Below are positions 33,572-42,826 of a stretch of 64,000 bases of DNA, one piece after another. This stretch comes from Paracoccus shanxieyensis (GTDB lineage: Bacteria > Pseudomonadota > Alphaproteobacteria > Rhodobacterales > Rhodobacteraceae). The notes under the pieces were generated by a model. The model was not told the origin of the DNA. It searched no databases and was given only the letters and a program-made list of their open reading frames with translations. The stretch is taken from positions 62,001 to 126,000 of the forward strand of contig NZ_WMII01000008.1 in NCBI RefSeq assembly GCF_009711265.1. Direction: 5' to 3'. A program made the position numbers and the translations under genes. Positions within the stretch are counted from its first letter, which is position 1, and the number at the start of each line of letters is the position of its first letter.

Positions 33572-34975
33572 ATGGCAACCCGCATCGAACATGACCTGCT
33601 TGGCAATCGCGAAGTGCCTGCCGACGCCTATTGGGGCGTGCACACGCTTCGCGCGGTCGAAAACTTCCCGATCTCGGGTCGTCCCATCGGCGAGATCCCG
33701 GAACTGGTCCGCTCGCTGGCCGCGATCAAGCAGGCCGCGGCGCTGGCCAATGCCGATCTGGGCCTGCTGTCGCCGGACCGCCGCGATGCCATCACCGCCG
33801 CCTGCGAGGACATCCGCGCCGGTCGCCTGCACGATCAATTTGTGGTCGACCAGATTCAGGGCGGCGCGGGCACCTCGACGAATATGAACGCCAATGAGGT
33901 AATCGCCAATCGCGCGCTGGAGATCATGGGACATGCGCGGGGGGATTATAAGTTCCTGCACCCGAATGAACATGTGAATATGAGCCAGTCGACCAATGAT
34001 GTCTATCCGACCGCGCTGCGGCTGGCCTCGTGGAAAGGGATCCAGAAGCTGATCGGCGCGCTGTCGTCGCTGCGGGTCGCATTCGCGGACAAAGCCCTGG
34101 AATTTCATGACATTCTGAAAATGGGCCGCACGCAGCTGCAAGAGGCCGTGCCGATGACGCTGGGGCAGGAATTCAACACCTATGCCATCATGATCGGCGA
34201 GGATGAGGCCCGGCTGGCCGAGGTGTCGCAGCTGGTCTGCGAGATCAATCTGGGGGCTACGGCCATCGGCACCGGCATCACCGCCCATCCCGAATATGCC
34301 GAACGCGTGCGCGCGCGGCTGGCCGAAATCACCGTGATCCCCGTGGTCACCGCCGCCGATCTGGTCGAGGCGACGCAGGATTGCGGCGGCTTCGTGCAGG
34401 TGTCGGGCGTCCTGAAACGGGTCGCGGTGAAGCTGTCAAAGACCTGTAACGATCTGCGGCTGCTGTCGTCGGGCCCGCGTGCGGGCTTCAACGAAATCAA
34501 CCTGCCCGCCCGTCAGGCCGGGTCCTCGATCATGCCCGGCAAGGTGAACCCGGTCATCCCCGAAGTGATGAACCAGATCTGTTTCGAGGTGATCGGCAAT
34601 GACATGACCATCACCATGGCAGCCGAGGGTGGCCAGTTGCAACTGAACGCCTTCGAGCCGGTCATCGCCTATAGCCTGTTCCGCTCGGTCGATCACCTTG
34701 TTGCGGGCTGCGCCACGCTTGAGGTGAACTGCGTGCGCGGGATCACGGCCAACCGGGATGTGCTGAAGGAAACCGTGCGCCGCTCGATCGGCATCGTCAC
34801 GGCGCTGAACCCCTATATCGGCTATGCGGCGGCGACCGAAGTTGCGACCGAGGCGCATCTGACCGGACGCGGCGTTTATGAGCTGGTGCTGGAAAAGGGT
34901 CTGCTGCCCAAGGACCGGCTGGATGCGATTCTGCGCCCGGAAACGCTGACGCGGCCATCCCTGTTCGTCGCCTGA
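33572..34975 (+). CDS. aspA: Aspartate ammonia-lyase
   Basis: A 467-residue enzyme of the fumarase/aspartase superfamily that converts aspartate to fumarate and ammonia. The opening RIEHDLLGNREVPADAYWGVHT and the catalytic-loop signature GSSIMPGKVNP identify it, with the substrate-site segments GGAGTSTNMNANEV and NMSQSTNDVYPT. The first segment and length are aspartase-like rather than class II fumarase-like. The ATG at 33572 lies 7 bases after AGGA; an adjacent ATG at 33569 is also possible. Confidence 0.93.
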   Translation: MATRIEHDLLGNREVPADAYWGVHTLRAVENFPISGRPIGEIPELVRSLAAIKQAAALANADLGLLSPDRRDAITAACEDIRAGRLHDQFVVDQIQGGAGTSTNMNANEVIANRALEIMGHARGDYKFLHPNEHVNMSQSTNDVYPTALRLASWKGIQKLIGALSSLRVAFADKALEFHDILKMGRTQLQEAVPMTLGQEFNTYAIMIGEDEARLAEVSQLVCEINLGATAIGTGITAHPEYAERVRARLAEITVIPVVTAADLVEATQDCGGFVQVSGVLKRVAVKLSKTCNDLRLLSSGPRAGFNEINLPARQAGSSIMPGKVNPVIPEVMNQICFEVIGNDMTITMAAEGGQLQLNAFEPVIAYSLFRSVDHLVAGCATLEVNCVRGITANRDVLKETVRRSIGIVTALNPYIGYAAATEVATEAHLTGRGVYELVLEKGLLPKDRLDAILRPETLTRPSLFVA

Positions 34976-34980
34976 TCCGG

Positions 34981-35006
34981 AAAGGCCCCCGCGAAGGGGG
35001 CCTTTT
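34981..35006. terminator. Bidirectional terminator between aspA and a LysR gene
   Basis: AAAGGCCCCC / GGGGGCCTTTT forms a 10-bp stem with a 5-base loop, with A and T runs on opposite sides. It can serve both convergent genes, and its right end touches the stop of the minus-strand LysR gene. Confidence 0.9.
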
Positions 35007-35890
35007 CACACCGCCTCGCAGGCGATTTCGTCCAGAAGAAAGGCGCGGAACTTGCGGATCGCCGGACGATTGCGCCGCCCCTTGGGATAGGTCAGCCAGA
35101 ACCCGCGCCCCATGCTGGAGAGTTGCGCAAACGGCTGCACAAGGCTGCCATTCGCCAGCTCCAGCCCAAAAAAGCGCGGCATCAGCATCGCCACGCCATA
35201 GCCCGCAAGGGCGGCGCGCGCCTCATGCAGATCGGTCGACATGATCAGGCCGGGCCGGCCATAGCTTTCCGGGAAATCGACCTGCGCCTCATGCATCCAG
35301 ACCGCCCAATAGGGGTCGTTGCGATCCAGAAGCGGCAGCTTCAGCAGATCGGCAGGCGTGTCCAGCCGGTGCCGCGCCGCCAGTTCGGGCGACAGCATCG
35401 GTGTGTATTCGATGGGCATCAGGAAATGCGATTCCAGCCCCGGCCAGTCGCCTTTGCCCGACCGGATGGCGACGGTGATATCCTCGCGCGCGAAATCCAC
35501 CACATCGTCGCTGGTTTCCAGACGCACCGCCAGATTGGGGTGATCCAGCTGAAATTTTCCCAGCCGATGCGACAGCCATGCCCCCGCGAATGTCGGCACG
35601 GTCGAGATCGACAGCGTCGAGACGGCATCGGCCGAAGGCGCGGAATAGGCTTCGCGCAGCATGTCGAAGGCGTCGATCGTGGGCCGCGCCAGCAGCGCAC
35701 CGCGTTCGGTCAGCGTCACCTCGCGCGGTTTGCGCAGAAACAGCGGCGTGCCCAGCCGCTCTTCCAGCAGGCGGATCTGATAGCTGACGGCGGCCTGGGT
35801 CATGCCCAGCTCATCCGCGGCGCGGGTGAAACTAAGATGGCGGGCGACGGCGTCAAAGGCGCGCAAGGCGGCAAGTGGCGGAATAGACAT
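35006..35890 (-). CDS. LysR-family regulator, GcvA-like
   Basis: A 294-residue LysR regulator that begins PPLAALRAFDAVARHLSFTRAA and continues with MTQAAVSYQIRLLEERLGTPLF, the GcvA/AmpR-type helix-turn-helix. The effector domain is of usual length, with VAIRSGKGDWPGLESHFL. The target is unknown. It is divergent from the small DUF1127-like gene across 105 bp, which is the most natural place for its binding site. Confidence 0.88.
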   Translation of the reverse strand: MSIPPLAALRAFDAVARHLSFTRAADELGMTQAAVSYQIRLLEERLGTPLFLRKPREVTLTERGALLARPTIDAFDMLREAYSAPSADAVSTLSISTVPTFAGAWLSHRLGKFQLDHPNLAVRLETSDDVVDFAREDITVAIRSGKGDWPGLESHFLMPIEYTPMLSPELAARHRLDTPADLLKLPLLDRNDPYWAVWMHEAQVDFPESYGRPGLIMSTDLHEARAALAGYGVAMLMPRFFGLELANGSLVQPFAQLSSMGRGFWLTYPKGRRNRPAIRKFRAFLLDEIACEAV

Positions 35891-35995
35891 AAGGCAGCCT
35901 TATGAGCCTGTGCTGAGGCTTTGTTGGTAAAAGCCGCGCGACAGTATCATCTTCGGCAAGCCCATCAACCCATGGCGCATTGCGGAGTAAAAGCA

Positions 35996-36247
35996 ATGGC
36001 AAGGAATATTGCGACTGAACGGCAAACCACGGGGTTTGCCGAACGTATCCTTATGCTTCTTGGTCTTGGAAAGACCGATAAGCAGACCCTATGCACCGAT
36101 CGAATGTCGGCGCTGGATGATCCGGCGACCCGACAGGCGCTGGCCGGTCTGCCCGAGCATATTCTGCGCGATGTGGGCGTCATCAGCGCAGCCCCCGACA
36201 AGGTTACCCCCGTCGAAGGCCAGGCGCTTCGCGATCACCTGTGGTAG
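35996..36247 (+). CDS. Small DUF1127-like protein
   Basis: An 83-residue protein with a basic N-terminus and a C-terminal motif LAGLPEHILRDVGV that resembles the DUF1127 core (Leu-x-x-Leu-x-x-His-x-Leu-x-Asp-Ile/Val-Gly). DUF1127 proteins have been linked to RNA turnover and to phosphate or carbon metabolism in alphaproteobacteria. GGAG lies 8 bases before the ATG at 35996. The gene ends 4 bases before the stop of the convergent aminotransferase gene. Confidence 0.7.
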   Translation: MARNIATERQTTGFAERILMLLGLGKTDKQTLCTDRMSALDDPATRQALAGLPEHILRDVGVISAAPDKVTPVEGQALRDHLW

Positions 36248-36251
36248 CGCC

Positions 36252-37460
<1,209 letters not shown>

Positions 37461-37527
37461 TTATCCTGCGACTGGGTCGCCTAGTCATAGGCGGCGGGTT
37501 GCGGGCAGGCAAGCCGGAGGCAGGGAT

Positions 37528-37806
37528 TTGGACGAAGCAAAGCTGAAACGGTTGCGGATGCGCAGTTGGCGGCGCGGCATGAAGGAAATGGACCTGATCC
37601 TTGGGCCATTTTCGGACAGCGAACTGCCGGGCCTCAGCGATGCCGAGGTCGCGGTTTATGAGCGTTTGCTGGAAGAAAACGACCAGGACATCTATCCGTG
37701 GATCACCGCGCGGCTGTCGGGCCAACGCCCCGGACCCGCTGAATTTTCCGCACTTCTGGACCGGATTACTGCGTTTGCCGCCGCCCGGCTGCAGCCGAAA
37801 TCCTGA
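37528..37806 (+). CDS. sdhE: Succinate dehydrogenase flavinylation factor SdhE
   Basis: A 92-residue SdhE/SDH5 protein that helps attach FAD to the succinate dehydrogenase flavoprotein. The family core RLRMRSWRRGMKEMDLILG (RGxxE type) and the Tyr-Glu-Leu-Leu-type helix YERLLEENDQDIYPWI are present. Translation most likely begins at a TTG at 37528, which has a perfect GGAGG 7 bases upstream; no ATG lies in frame at the right place. The sdh genes are not in this window. Confidence 0.9.
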   Translation: MDEAKLKRLRMRSWRRGMKEMDLILGPFSDSELPGLSDAEVAVYERLLEENDQDIYPWITARLSGQRPGPAEFSALLDRITAFAAARLQPKS

Positions 37807-37866
37807 AAGTTTTAGCGATCGCCGAAAAAAACGGCAGGCATTAACTGAAGATTCGGCTTTCTGCGT

Positions 37867-37893
37867 CATGGTCCATCAGAACGATAGACCATG
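37867..37893. promoter_or_regulatory. Candidate operator upstream of the MarR-type gene
   Basis: A 27-bp dyad reads CATGGTC-c-ATC-(5)-GAT-a-GACCATG, with 10 of 11 base pairs matching. It ends 13 bases before the ATG of the MarR-type regulator. The size and symmetry suit a MarR dimer, so autoregulation is likely (inference). Confidence 0.6.
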
Positions 37894-37906
37894 AACGGAA
37901 ACCGCC

Positions 37907-38428
37907 ATGCCTCAGCGCAATCCAAGCCCTGTCCGTCCGGTGCCCGCATTGCGGCCCGTGCCCGCGACGTCGCGAACGGATGCCTATCTGGAAAGTCTGC
38001 AGATCCTGGAGCGTCTGCACCGGCTGCTTCAGGATATCGTCAAGGACGAATTCGAGCGGCTGGGCCGTTCCGACCTGACGCCGGTTCAGGCGCTGCTGAT
38101 CTATAATCTGGGCATGTCCGAGGTGACGGCGGGTGAGCTCCGCTCGCGCGGGATGTATCAGGGCTCGAATGTCAGTTATAACCTGAAAAAGCTGGTGGAA
38201 CTGGGCTATGTCCATCACGAGCGCTGCGAGATGGATCGCCGTTCCGTCAAGGTGCGCCTGACACCCGACGGGCAGGAGGTGCGTGAACGCGTGGCCGATC
38301 TGTTTGCCCGCCATGCCGAAGGTCTGGAACTGTCCGGCATTCTGGACGACCCGGCCATCGAGGCGGTGAACCTGCAATGGCGCCGCGTCGAACGCTACTG
38401 GATGGAGCAGATCCGCTATATCTATTGA
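37907..38428 (+). CDS. MarR-family winged-helix regulator
   Basis: A 173-residue MarR-type protein. After a Pro/Arg-rich N-terminus of about 24 residues come the dimerisation helix (YLESLQILERLHRLLQDIV), the DNA-binding helices (MYQGSNVSYNLKKLVELGYV) and the wing (MDRRSVKVRLTPDGQ). The recognition helix resembles the alphaproteobacterial LdtR group, linked to cell-wall L,D-transpeptidases, but that link is tentative. It stands alone and is preceded by a strong dyad. Confidence 0.82.
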   Translation: MPQRNPSPVRPVPALRPVPATSRTDAYLESLQILERLHRLLQDIVKDEFERLGRSDLTPVQALLIYNLGMSEVTAGELRSRGMYQGSNVSYNLKKLVELGYVHHERCEMDRRSVKVRLTPDGQEVRERVADLFARHAEGLELSGILDDPAIEAVNLQWRRVERYWMEQIRYIY

Positions 38429-38562
38429 AGCCAAGGGCCTGCGGCTGTCGGTGCGGTTGCCGCGCTGACGTAGGCCGTTCGGGTGGCTTTCCGGTGTCTG
38501 CGCTCGGCCAAGGCAAGGCAGGTCAGGCAGAACGCGCGGGCTGTCCCGCAGCGGCATCAGGC

Positions 38563-39018
38563 TTAGACGGCCCGCATCGCCGCCGCCATCACCCGGTCCA
38601 GCGATTGCAGGAACTGCGCCCGCTCGGCCTTGCCGAAGCCGCCGCCTTTGCCCTGCAGGAACGGATCGGCGGCCCGCAGATCCTGCATCAGGTCGCGCGT
38701 GGCCAGCCGCCCGCCGATATTGGCAAGGGTCAGAACCTCGCCATTGGGCTGGATCACCTGCGCCCCGGCCTTCAGGCAGCGGTCGGCCAGCGGAATGTCC
38801 GAGGTCACGACGACATCCCCTGCCCCGCATTCGGCGGCAATCCACTTGTCTGCCTCATCAGGGCCGTCCGGCACGACTTTCAGCGTGACGAAGGGATTGG
38901 CCGACGGCCGGATGCCGCCATTGCAGACCAGCACCATCGGCACACGCAGACGCGTCGCCACCCGCTCGGCCTCGGCCTTCACGGGGCAGGCATCGGCATC
39001 GATATAAAGCGTGGTCAA
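38563..39018 (-). CDS. yaiI: YaiI/YqxD family (DUF188) protein
   Basis: A 151-residue protein of the UPF0178/DUF188 family, a PIN-like fold of unknown role. It is identified by the start [12 protein letters not shown], the [17 protein letters not shown] segment and [15 protein letters not shown] near the end. Translation probably begins at a TTG at 39018, 9 bases after GGGAG; a GTG at 39024 is the alternative. The open frame extends upstream, but without family similarity. Confidence 0.85.
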   Translation of the reverse strand: MTTLYIDADACPVKAEAERVATRLRVPMVLVCNGGIRPSANPFVTLKVVPDGPDEADKWIAAECGAGDVVVTSDIPLADRCLKAGAQVIQPNGEVLTLANIGGRLATRDLMQDLRAADPFLQGKGGGFGKAERAQFLQSLDRVMAAAMRAV

Positions 39019-39200
39019 CGGCACGGGCTCCCTTTGCGGACAGGTCCGGATTAGCCAAGACGAGGCGGGATGAAAACCGCCAAATCGGCGATGCAGGACT
39101 GGCTGCCGCGACAGGACCATGCAGAACGTCGTGTGACGGCGGCGCCTGCATTGGGCACCACGTCATCTGCGGCAGCGGCAGTTGCACCTTCCGCAGGACA

Positions 39201-39328
39201 CGCCGAGACGCCGAGACGCCGAGACGCCGAGACGCCGAGACGCCGAGACGCCGAGACGCCGAGACGCCGAGACGCCGAGACGCCGAGACGCCGAGACGCC
39301 GAGACGCCGAGACGCCGAGACGCCGAGA
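39201..39328. repeat. Sixteen tandem copies of the octamer CGCCGAGA
   Basis: The repeat is perfect over 128 bp (16 x 8) and is followed by one extra C. The unit is not a multiple of three, so each copy gained or lost shifts any reading frame across it. On the minus strand every frame reads as a Ser-Arg-Arg-Leu-Gly-Val-Ser-Ala peptide repeat. It lies about 180 bp upstream of the yaiI start. Confidence 0.97.
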
Positions 39329-39367
39329 CTTGCACAGCATCGGATCAGCGCAACGGCGGAAATGCCC

Positions 39368-39403
39368 AAAAATCTGATTTTTTTCATTGAAATACAGATT
39401 TTT
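39368..39403. repeat. AT-rich inverted repeat
   Basis: AAAAATCTG and CAGATTTTT form a perfect 9-bp inverted repeat separated by 18 bases. The surroundings are much richer in A and T than the rest of the window. It could be a terminator-like stem or a relic of acquired DNA. Confidence 0.5.
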
Positions 39404-39807
39404 AGCCAATCCCTTATCATAAGGTCAAGTTCAACCCCAGCCATCCAAGATCACCGGGCAACGCTCTCTGACACCGCACATCCCCTAACTCAGAAGCAGT
39501 ATTCTTCTCCGCGCATTTTGCGCCTTGACCGGGTTCGCCGCGTCTTGCGGGATGACACGCAGAACGTCCGTCATATCCACCACAAGACGCCGAAAGCCTG
39601 CTAATTTCTCGGGTCATGCAAGGTCGGGATCCTGTTCCCACCATGCCCCCGTCATCCCCCGGGGCCGTCCACTGCCATACGCCGGATCACCTGCTTCAAG
39701 CCCAATCCAGCCCCCCTAAAGGCCGCACTGACCCACACATCACGACGCCTTGCCCGCGGCATCCCATCGCAGCTACCCAGCCGGGCAATCCGCCGCGCCG
39801 AAAAAAG

Positions 39808-39833
39808 AAAACCCCGACAATTGCCGGGGTTTT
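39808..39833 (-). terminator. Terminator of the cyclophilin operon
   Basis: On the minus strand AAAACCCCG / CGGGGTTTT forms a 9-bp stem around an 8-base loop and ends in a T run. It lies 22 bases after the stop of the periplasmic cyclophilin gene. Confidence 0.9.
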
Positions 39834-39855
39834 CACAAACGCAAAGATCCGTGCC

Positions 39856-40446
39856 TTATTCCTGCACGGTGACTTTCAGCATGTAGTCGGGCTCGGAGAC
39901 CGAGCCATTCGCGGCCGGATCGCCCTTCTTGATGGCGTTCAGCACGTCCCAGCCTTCGACCAGCTGACCGACGACGGTGTATTGGCCGTCCAGAAACTCG
40001 GCCGGCGCCAGATCGATGAAGAACTGGCTGTTGGCGCTGTTGGGATCCTGCGCACGGGCCATGCCGACGGTGCCGCGCTGGAAGCTGACATCGTTGAACT
40101 CGGCCGGAAGGTCGGGCATGGACGAGCCGCCCATCCCGGCGCGGGCCGTATCGGCACCATGCTTGCCGAACTCGACATCGCCGGTCTGCGCCATGAAGCC
40201 GTCGATCACGCGGTGAAACACCACGCCGTCATAGTTTCCGGCCTTGGCCAGCGCCACCAGACGTTCGACATGCTTGGGGGCCTTGTCGGCGTAAAGGTCC
40301 AGAACGATCTGGCCCTTGGCGGCTCCCGCGCTGTCGGCGACCTCGATCACCAGATTGGGGCCGGGACCATCGGTCACACCGGGCAGACCCTCGGCATGGG
40401 CCGCGCCTGCCATCAGCAGCGTTGCGATCAGCGCCTTATTCAGCAT
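39856..40446 (-). CDS. ppiA: Periplasmic peptidyl-prolyl isomerase (cyclophilin)
   Basis: A 196-residue cyclophilin with a Sec signal peptide (cleaved after AHA, about residue 18). Family motifs are FHRVIDGFMAQTGD, SANSQFFIDLA and YTVVGQLVEG. It assists folding of exported proteins by cis-trans isomerisation of proline bonds. The start overlaps the end of the cytoplasmic paralogue by 11 bp in a different frame, so the two are co-translated. Confidence 0.92.
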   Translation of the reverse strand: MLNKALIATLLMAGAAHAEGLPGVTDGPGPNLVIEVADSAGAAKGQIVLDLYADKAPKHVERLVALAKAGNYDGVVFHRVIDGFMAQTGDVEFGKHGADTARAGMGGSSMPDLPAEFNDVSFQRGTVGMARAQDPNSANSQFFIDLAPAEFLDGQYTVVGQLVEGWDVLNAIKKGDPAANGSVSEPDYMLKVTVQE

Positions 40447-40945
40447 CGGCAGCCACCTTGACCGAGATCATGCGGTCGGGATTCGCCGGCGGCTCGCCGC
40501 GCTGGATCTTGTCCACGGCTTCCATCCCCGAGATCACGCGACCATAGACGGTGTATTGCCCGTTCAGGAAATGGTTGTCCTTGAAATTGATGAAAAACTG
40601 GCTGTTCGCGCTGTTGGGGTTCATCGAGCGCGCCGCACCCAGCGTCCCGCGATCATGCGGCAGCCGCGAGAATTCCGCCGGCAGATCCGGCAGATCCGAC
40701 CCGCCCGTGCCCGCGCGACCGGGATTGTAGTTGTTTTCCATATTGGCATGTTCCACATCGCCGGTCTGGGCCATGAAGCCCTCGATCACGCGGTGGAAGG
40801 CCACATTGTCGTATTTCCCGGCGCGGGCCAGTTCCTTCATGCGCTCGACATGCTTGGGGGCCACGTCGGGCAGCAGCTCGATCACGACCGGGCCGTCCTT
40901 CAATTCGACGATGACGGTGTTTTCGGGATCCTTGATCTCGGCCAT
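40436..40945 (-). CDS. ppiB: Cytoplasmic peptidyl-prolyl isomerase (cyclophilin)
   Basis: A 169-residue cyclophilin without signal peptide. It carries FHRVIEGFMAQTGD, SANSQFFINFKDN and YTVYGRVISGMEAVD. The ATG at 40945 has AGAAGGAG upstream. The open frame continues far upstream, antisense to pgk, but that part is an artefact of high GC. It is the first gene of a two-cyclophilin operon, and the pair presumably arose by duplication with one copy gaining an export signal. Confidence 0.93.
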   Translation of the reverse strand: MAEIKDPENTVIVELKDGPVVIELLPDVAPKHVERMKELARAGKYDNVAFHRVIEGFMAQTGDVEHANMENNYNPGRAGTGGSDLPDLPAEFSRLPHDRGTLGAARSMNPNSANSQFFINFKDNHFLNGQYTVYGRVISGMEAVDKIQRGEPPANPDRMISVKVAADAE

Positions 40946-41110
40946 GCGGGGTCTCCTTCTACTGGCTTGGGGAAAGGCATAAGCATTTCGTGGCGTGCAT
41001 ACAACGCCGCCATTGCCACCCGGTTCGCCACCGCGGCAGGTTGACGAGAATGTCATGATGCGGGACAACCCGCCAAGGCCGTGCGCGGCGACAGGGAAAA
41101 GGGACGACGA

Positions 41111-42307
41111 ATGGCGGATTTCAACACGATTGATGACATGGACCTTGACGGCAAGGTCGTGCTGACCCGCGTCGATCTGAACGTCCCCGTCGATGCAGGT
41201 CAGGTCACCGATGCCACGCGCATCGAAAAGATCATGCCGACCATCCGGGATATTCAGGAAAAGGGCGGCATTCCCGTTCTGCTGGCGCATTTCGACCGCC
41301 CGAAAGGCAAGCGCGTCGACAGCATGAGCCTGAAGGTCGTCATCCCCGCGCTGGAGGCGGCTTTGGGCCAGCCGGTGAAATTCGCCGAGGAAGCCATCGG
41401 CGGTCCGGCCAAGCGCGCCGTGGCCGATCTGGCCAAAGGCGATGTGCTGCTTTTGGAAAACACCCGCTTCTATCCCGGCGAGGAAGAGAACGATCCGACC
41501 TTCGCGGCGTCGCTGGCCGCACTTGGGCAGGTCTATGTCAATGACGCGTTTTCGGCGGCCCATCGCGCCCATGCCTCGACCGAAGGCATTGCGCGGCTGT
41601 TGCCCGCCGCCGCAGGTCGGCTGATGGAGGCCGAGTTGAAGGCGCTGGACGCAGCCCTTGGTGCGCCGCAGCGCCCGGTCGCGGCCGTGGTCGGCGGCGC
41701 CAAGGTTTCGACCAAGCTGGACTTGCTGGGCAACCTGATCACCAAGGTCGATCATCTGGTGATTGGCGGCGGCATGGCCAATACCTTCCTTGTCGCGCAG
41801 GGCATCGAGGTCGGCAAATCGCTGGCCGAGCGCGACATGGCCGACACCGCGCGCGAGATTTTGGCAAAAGCGCAGGACAGCGGCTGCACGATCCACCTGC
41901 CTGTCGATATCGTCGTCGCACGCGAATTCAAGGCGAATGCCGAGAACCAGACCCTGCCCGCCGATGCCTGCCCCGCCGATGCCATGATCCTTGATGCCGG
42001 TCCCGAGACCGTCGCCAGGATCGCCGAGGTGTTTGACAGCGCGCGCACGCTGATCTGGAACGGCCCGCTGGGCGCATTCGAGATCGCGCCCTTCGACGCC
42101 GCCACCAATGCCACCGCGCAAAAGGCCGCGGAACTGACGCGCGACGGCAAGCTGATTTCGGTCGCGGGCGGTGGCGATACCGTCGCTGCGCTGAACAAGG
42201 CGGGCGTTTCGGGCGATTTCACCTTCATCTCGACCGCAGGTGGCGCGTTTCTGGAATGGATGGAGGGCAAGGAACTGCCCGGTGTCGCGGCTTTGGAAAA
42301 GCGCTGA
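41111..42307 (+). CDS. pgk: Phosphoglycerate kinase
   Basis: A 398-residue glycolytic enzyme that transfers phosphate between 1,3-bisphosphoglycerate and ADP. It has the signature [14 protein letters not shown] at about 15-28, the substrate segment [11 protein letters not shown], the hinge LDLLGNLI and the nucleotide site GGGDTVAAL. The length is standard. It is divergent from ppiB across 165 bp and followed by a terminator. The class I aldolase gene lies about 0.5 kb downstream on the same strand. Confidence 0.96.
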   Translation: MADFNTIDDMDLDGKVVLTRVDLNVPVDAGQVTDATRIEKIMPTIRDIQEKGGIPVLLAHFDRPKGKRVDSMSLKVVIPALEAALGQPVKFAEEAIGGPAKRAVADLAKGDVLLLENTRFYPGEEENDPTFAASLAALGQVYVNDAFSAAHRAHASTEGIARLLPAAAGRLMEAELKALDAALGAPQRPVAAVVGGAKVSTKLDLLGNLITKVDHLVIGGGMANTFLVAQGIEVGKSLAERDMADTAREILAKAQDSGCTIHLPVDIVVAREFKANAENQTLPADACPADAMILDAGPETVARIAEVFDSARTLIWNGPLGAFEIAPFDAATNATAQKAAELTRDGKLISVAGGGDTVAALNKAGVSGDFTFISTAGGAFLEWMEGKELPGVAALEKR

Positions 42308-42330
42308 TCCGGCGCGGATCGGATCGACCG

Positions 42331-42357
42331 AAAAGGGGGCCATGTGGCGCCCTTTTT
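42331..42357. terminator. Terminator between pgk and the small membrane-protein gene
   Basis: AAAAGGG and CCCTTTTT pair with an inner GC / GC step across one mismatch and a 6-base loop. The A/T symmetry lets it serve both converging genes. Confidence 0.8.
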
Positions 42358-42370
42358 CATTGCGCGGCTT

Positions 42371-42628
42371 TTATTGCTGGGCCGGGGCGGGCGGGTCTGT
42401 GGCGGGATCGGCAGGCGTATTTGTGGCGGGCGAGGTCGTTTCGGGATCGGTCGCGCCGGGGATCGCGGCCGCGGGCGATTCCGTCTGCATGATGTCGCCC
42501 TCTTCCTGAGGATCGGATGTCACCCACCAGAAAAACGCCGCGACCGCCACCAAAACGGCAAGGATCAGGCCGATGATCGGACCGGGATGACGTTTTGCCG
42601 CGCGCTCGGGGTCGGTATTGTGGGACAT
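42371..42628 (-). CDS. Small membrane protein of unknown function
   Basis: An 85-residue protein with one membrane helix at about 17-38 (GLILAVLVAVAAFFWWVT). A basic cytoplasmic N-terminus precedes it, and a Pro/Ala/Thr-rich exported tail follows. No known domain is recognised. It converges on pgk and starts about 200 bases before the divergent aldolase gene. Confidence 0.65.
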   Translation of the reverse strand: MSHNTDPERAAKRHPGPIIGLILAVLVAVAAFFWWVTSDPQEEGDIMQTESPAAAIPGATDPETTSPATNTPADPATDPPAPAQQ

Positions 42629-42826
42629 GCCGCATCTCCTTTTAGCGCCTTAACGCGGGCCATGCGGCGGTTGTTCCGGCGCAAACTGCCACGGCACCGC
42701 GCGGGTTTAACCGGAATGACAGAATTTTCGCGTAATGGCGGAAAAGACAGCCGACCGTTAGCGCAACCCAGATTGCCCTTGACGACAGGTTTGCTAAGTC
42801 AAGCCCGAACTGGATTGGAGTTTCAG

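Larger units (their letters stand above)
39019..39855. other. Gene-free stretch between yaiI and the cyclophilin operon
   Basis: In these 837 bp I see no convincing gene. It holds the 16-copy octamer repeat (39201-39328), a short AT-rich island around 39360-39420 with a 9-bp inverted repeat, and the terminator of the cyclophilin operon near 39808. Several long open frames cross it only because the octamer repeat lacks stop codons. Confidence 0.75.

Noticed and set aside
39051-39444. Small proteins made of Arg-Leu-Gly-Val-Ser-Ala repeats in all frames
   Set aside because: They arise only because the octamer has no stop codons; no ribosome site or conserved start was seen.
40946-42343. Long upstream extension of the ppiB frame across pgk
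   Set aside because: The extension is antisense to pgk, and a good ribosome site and family start exist at 40945.
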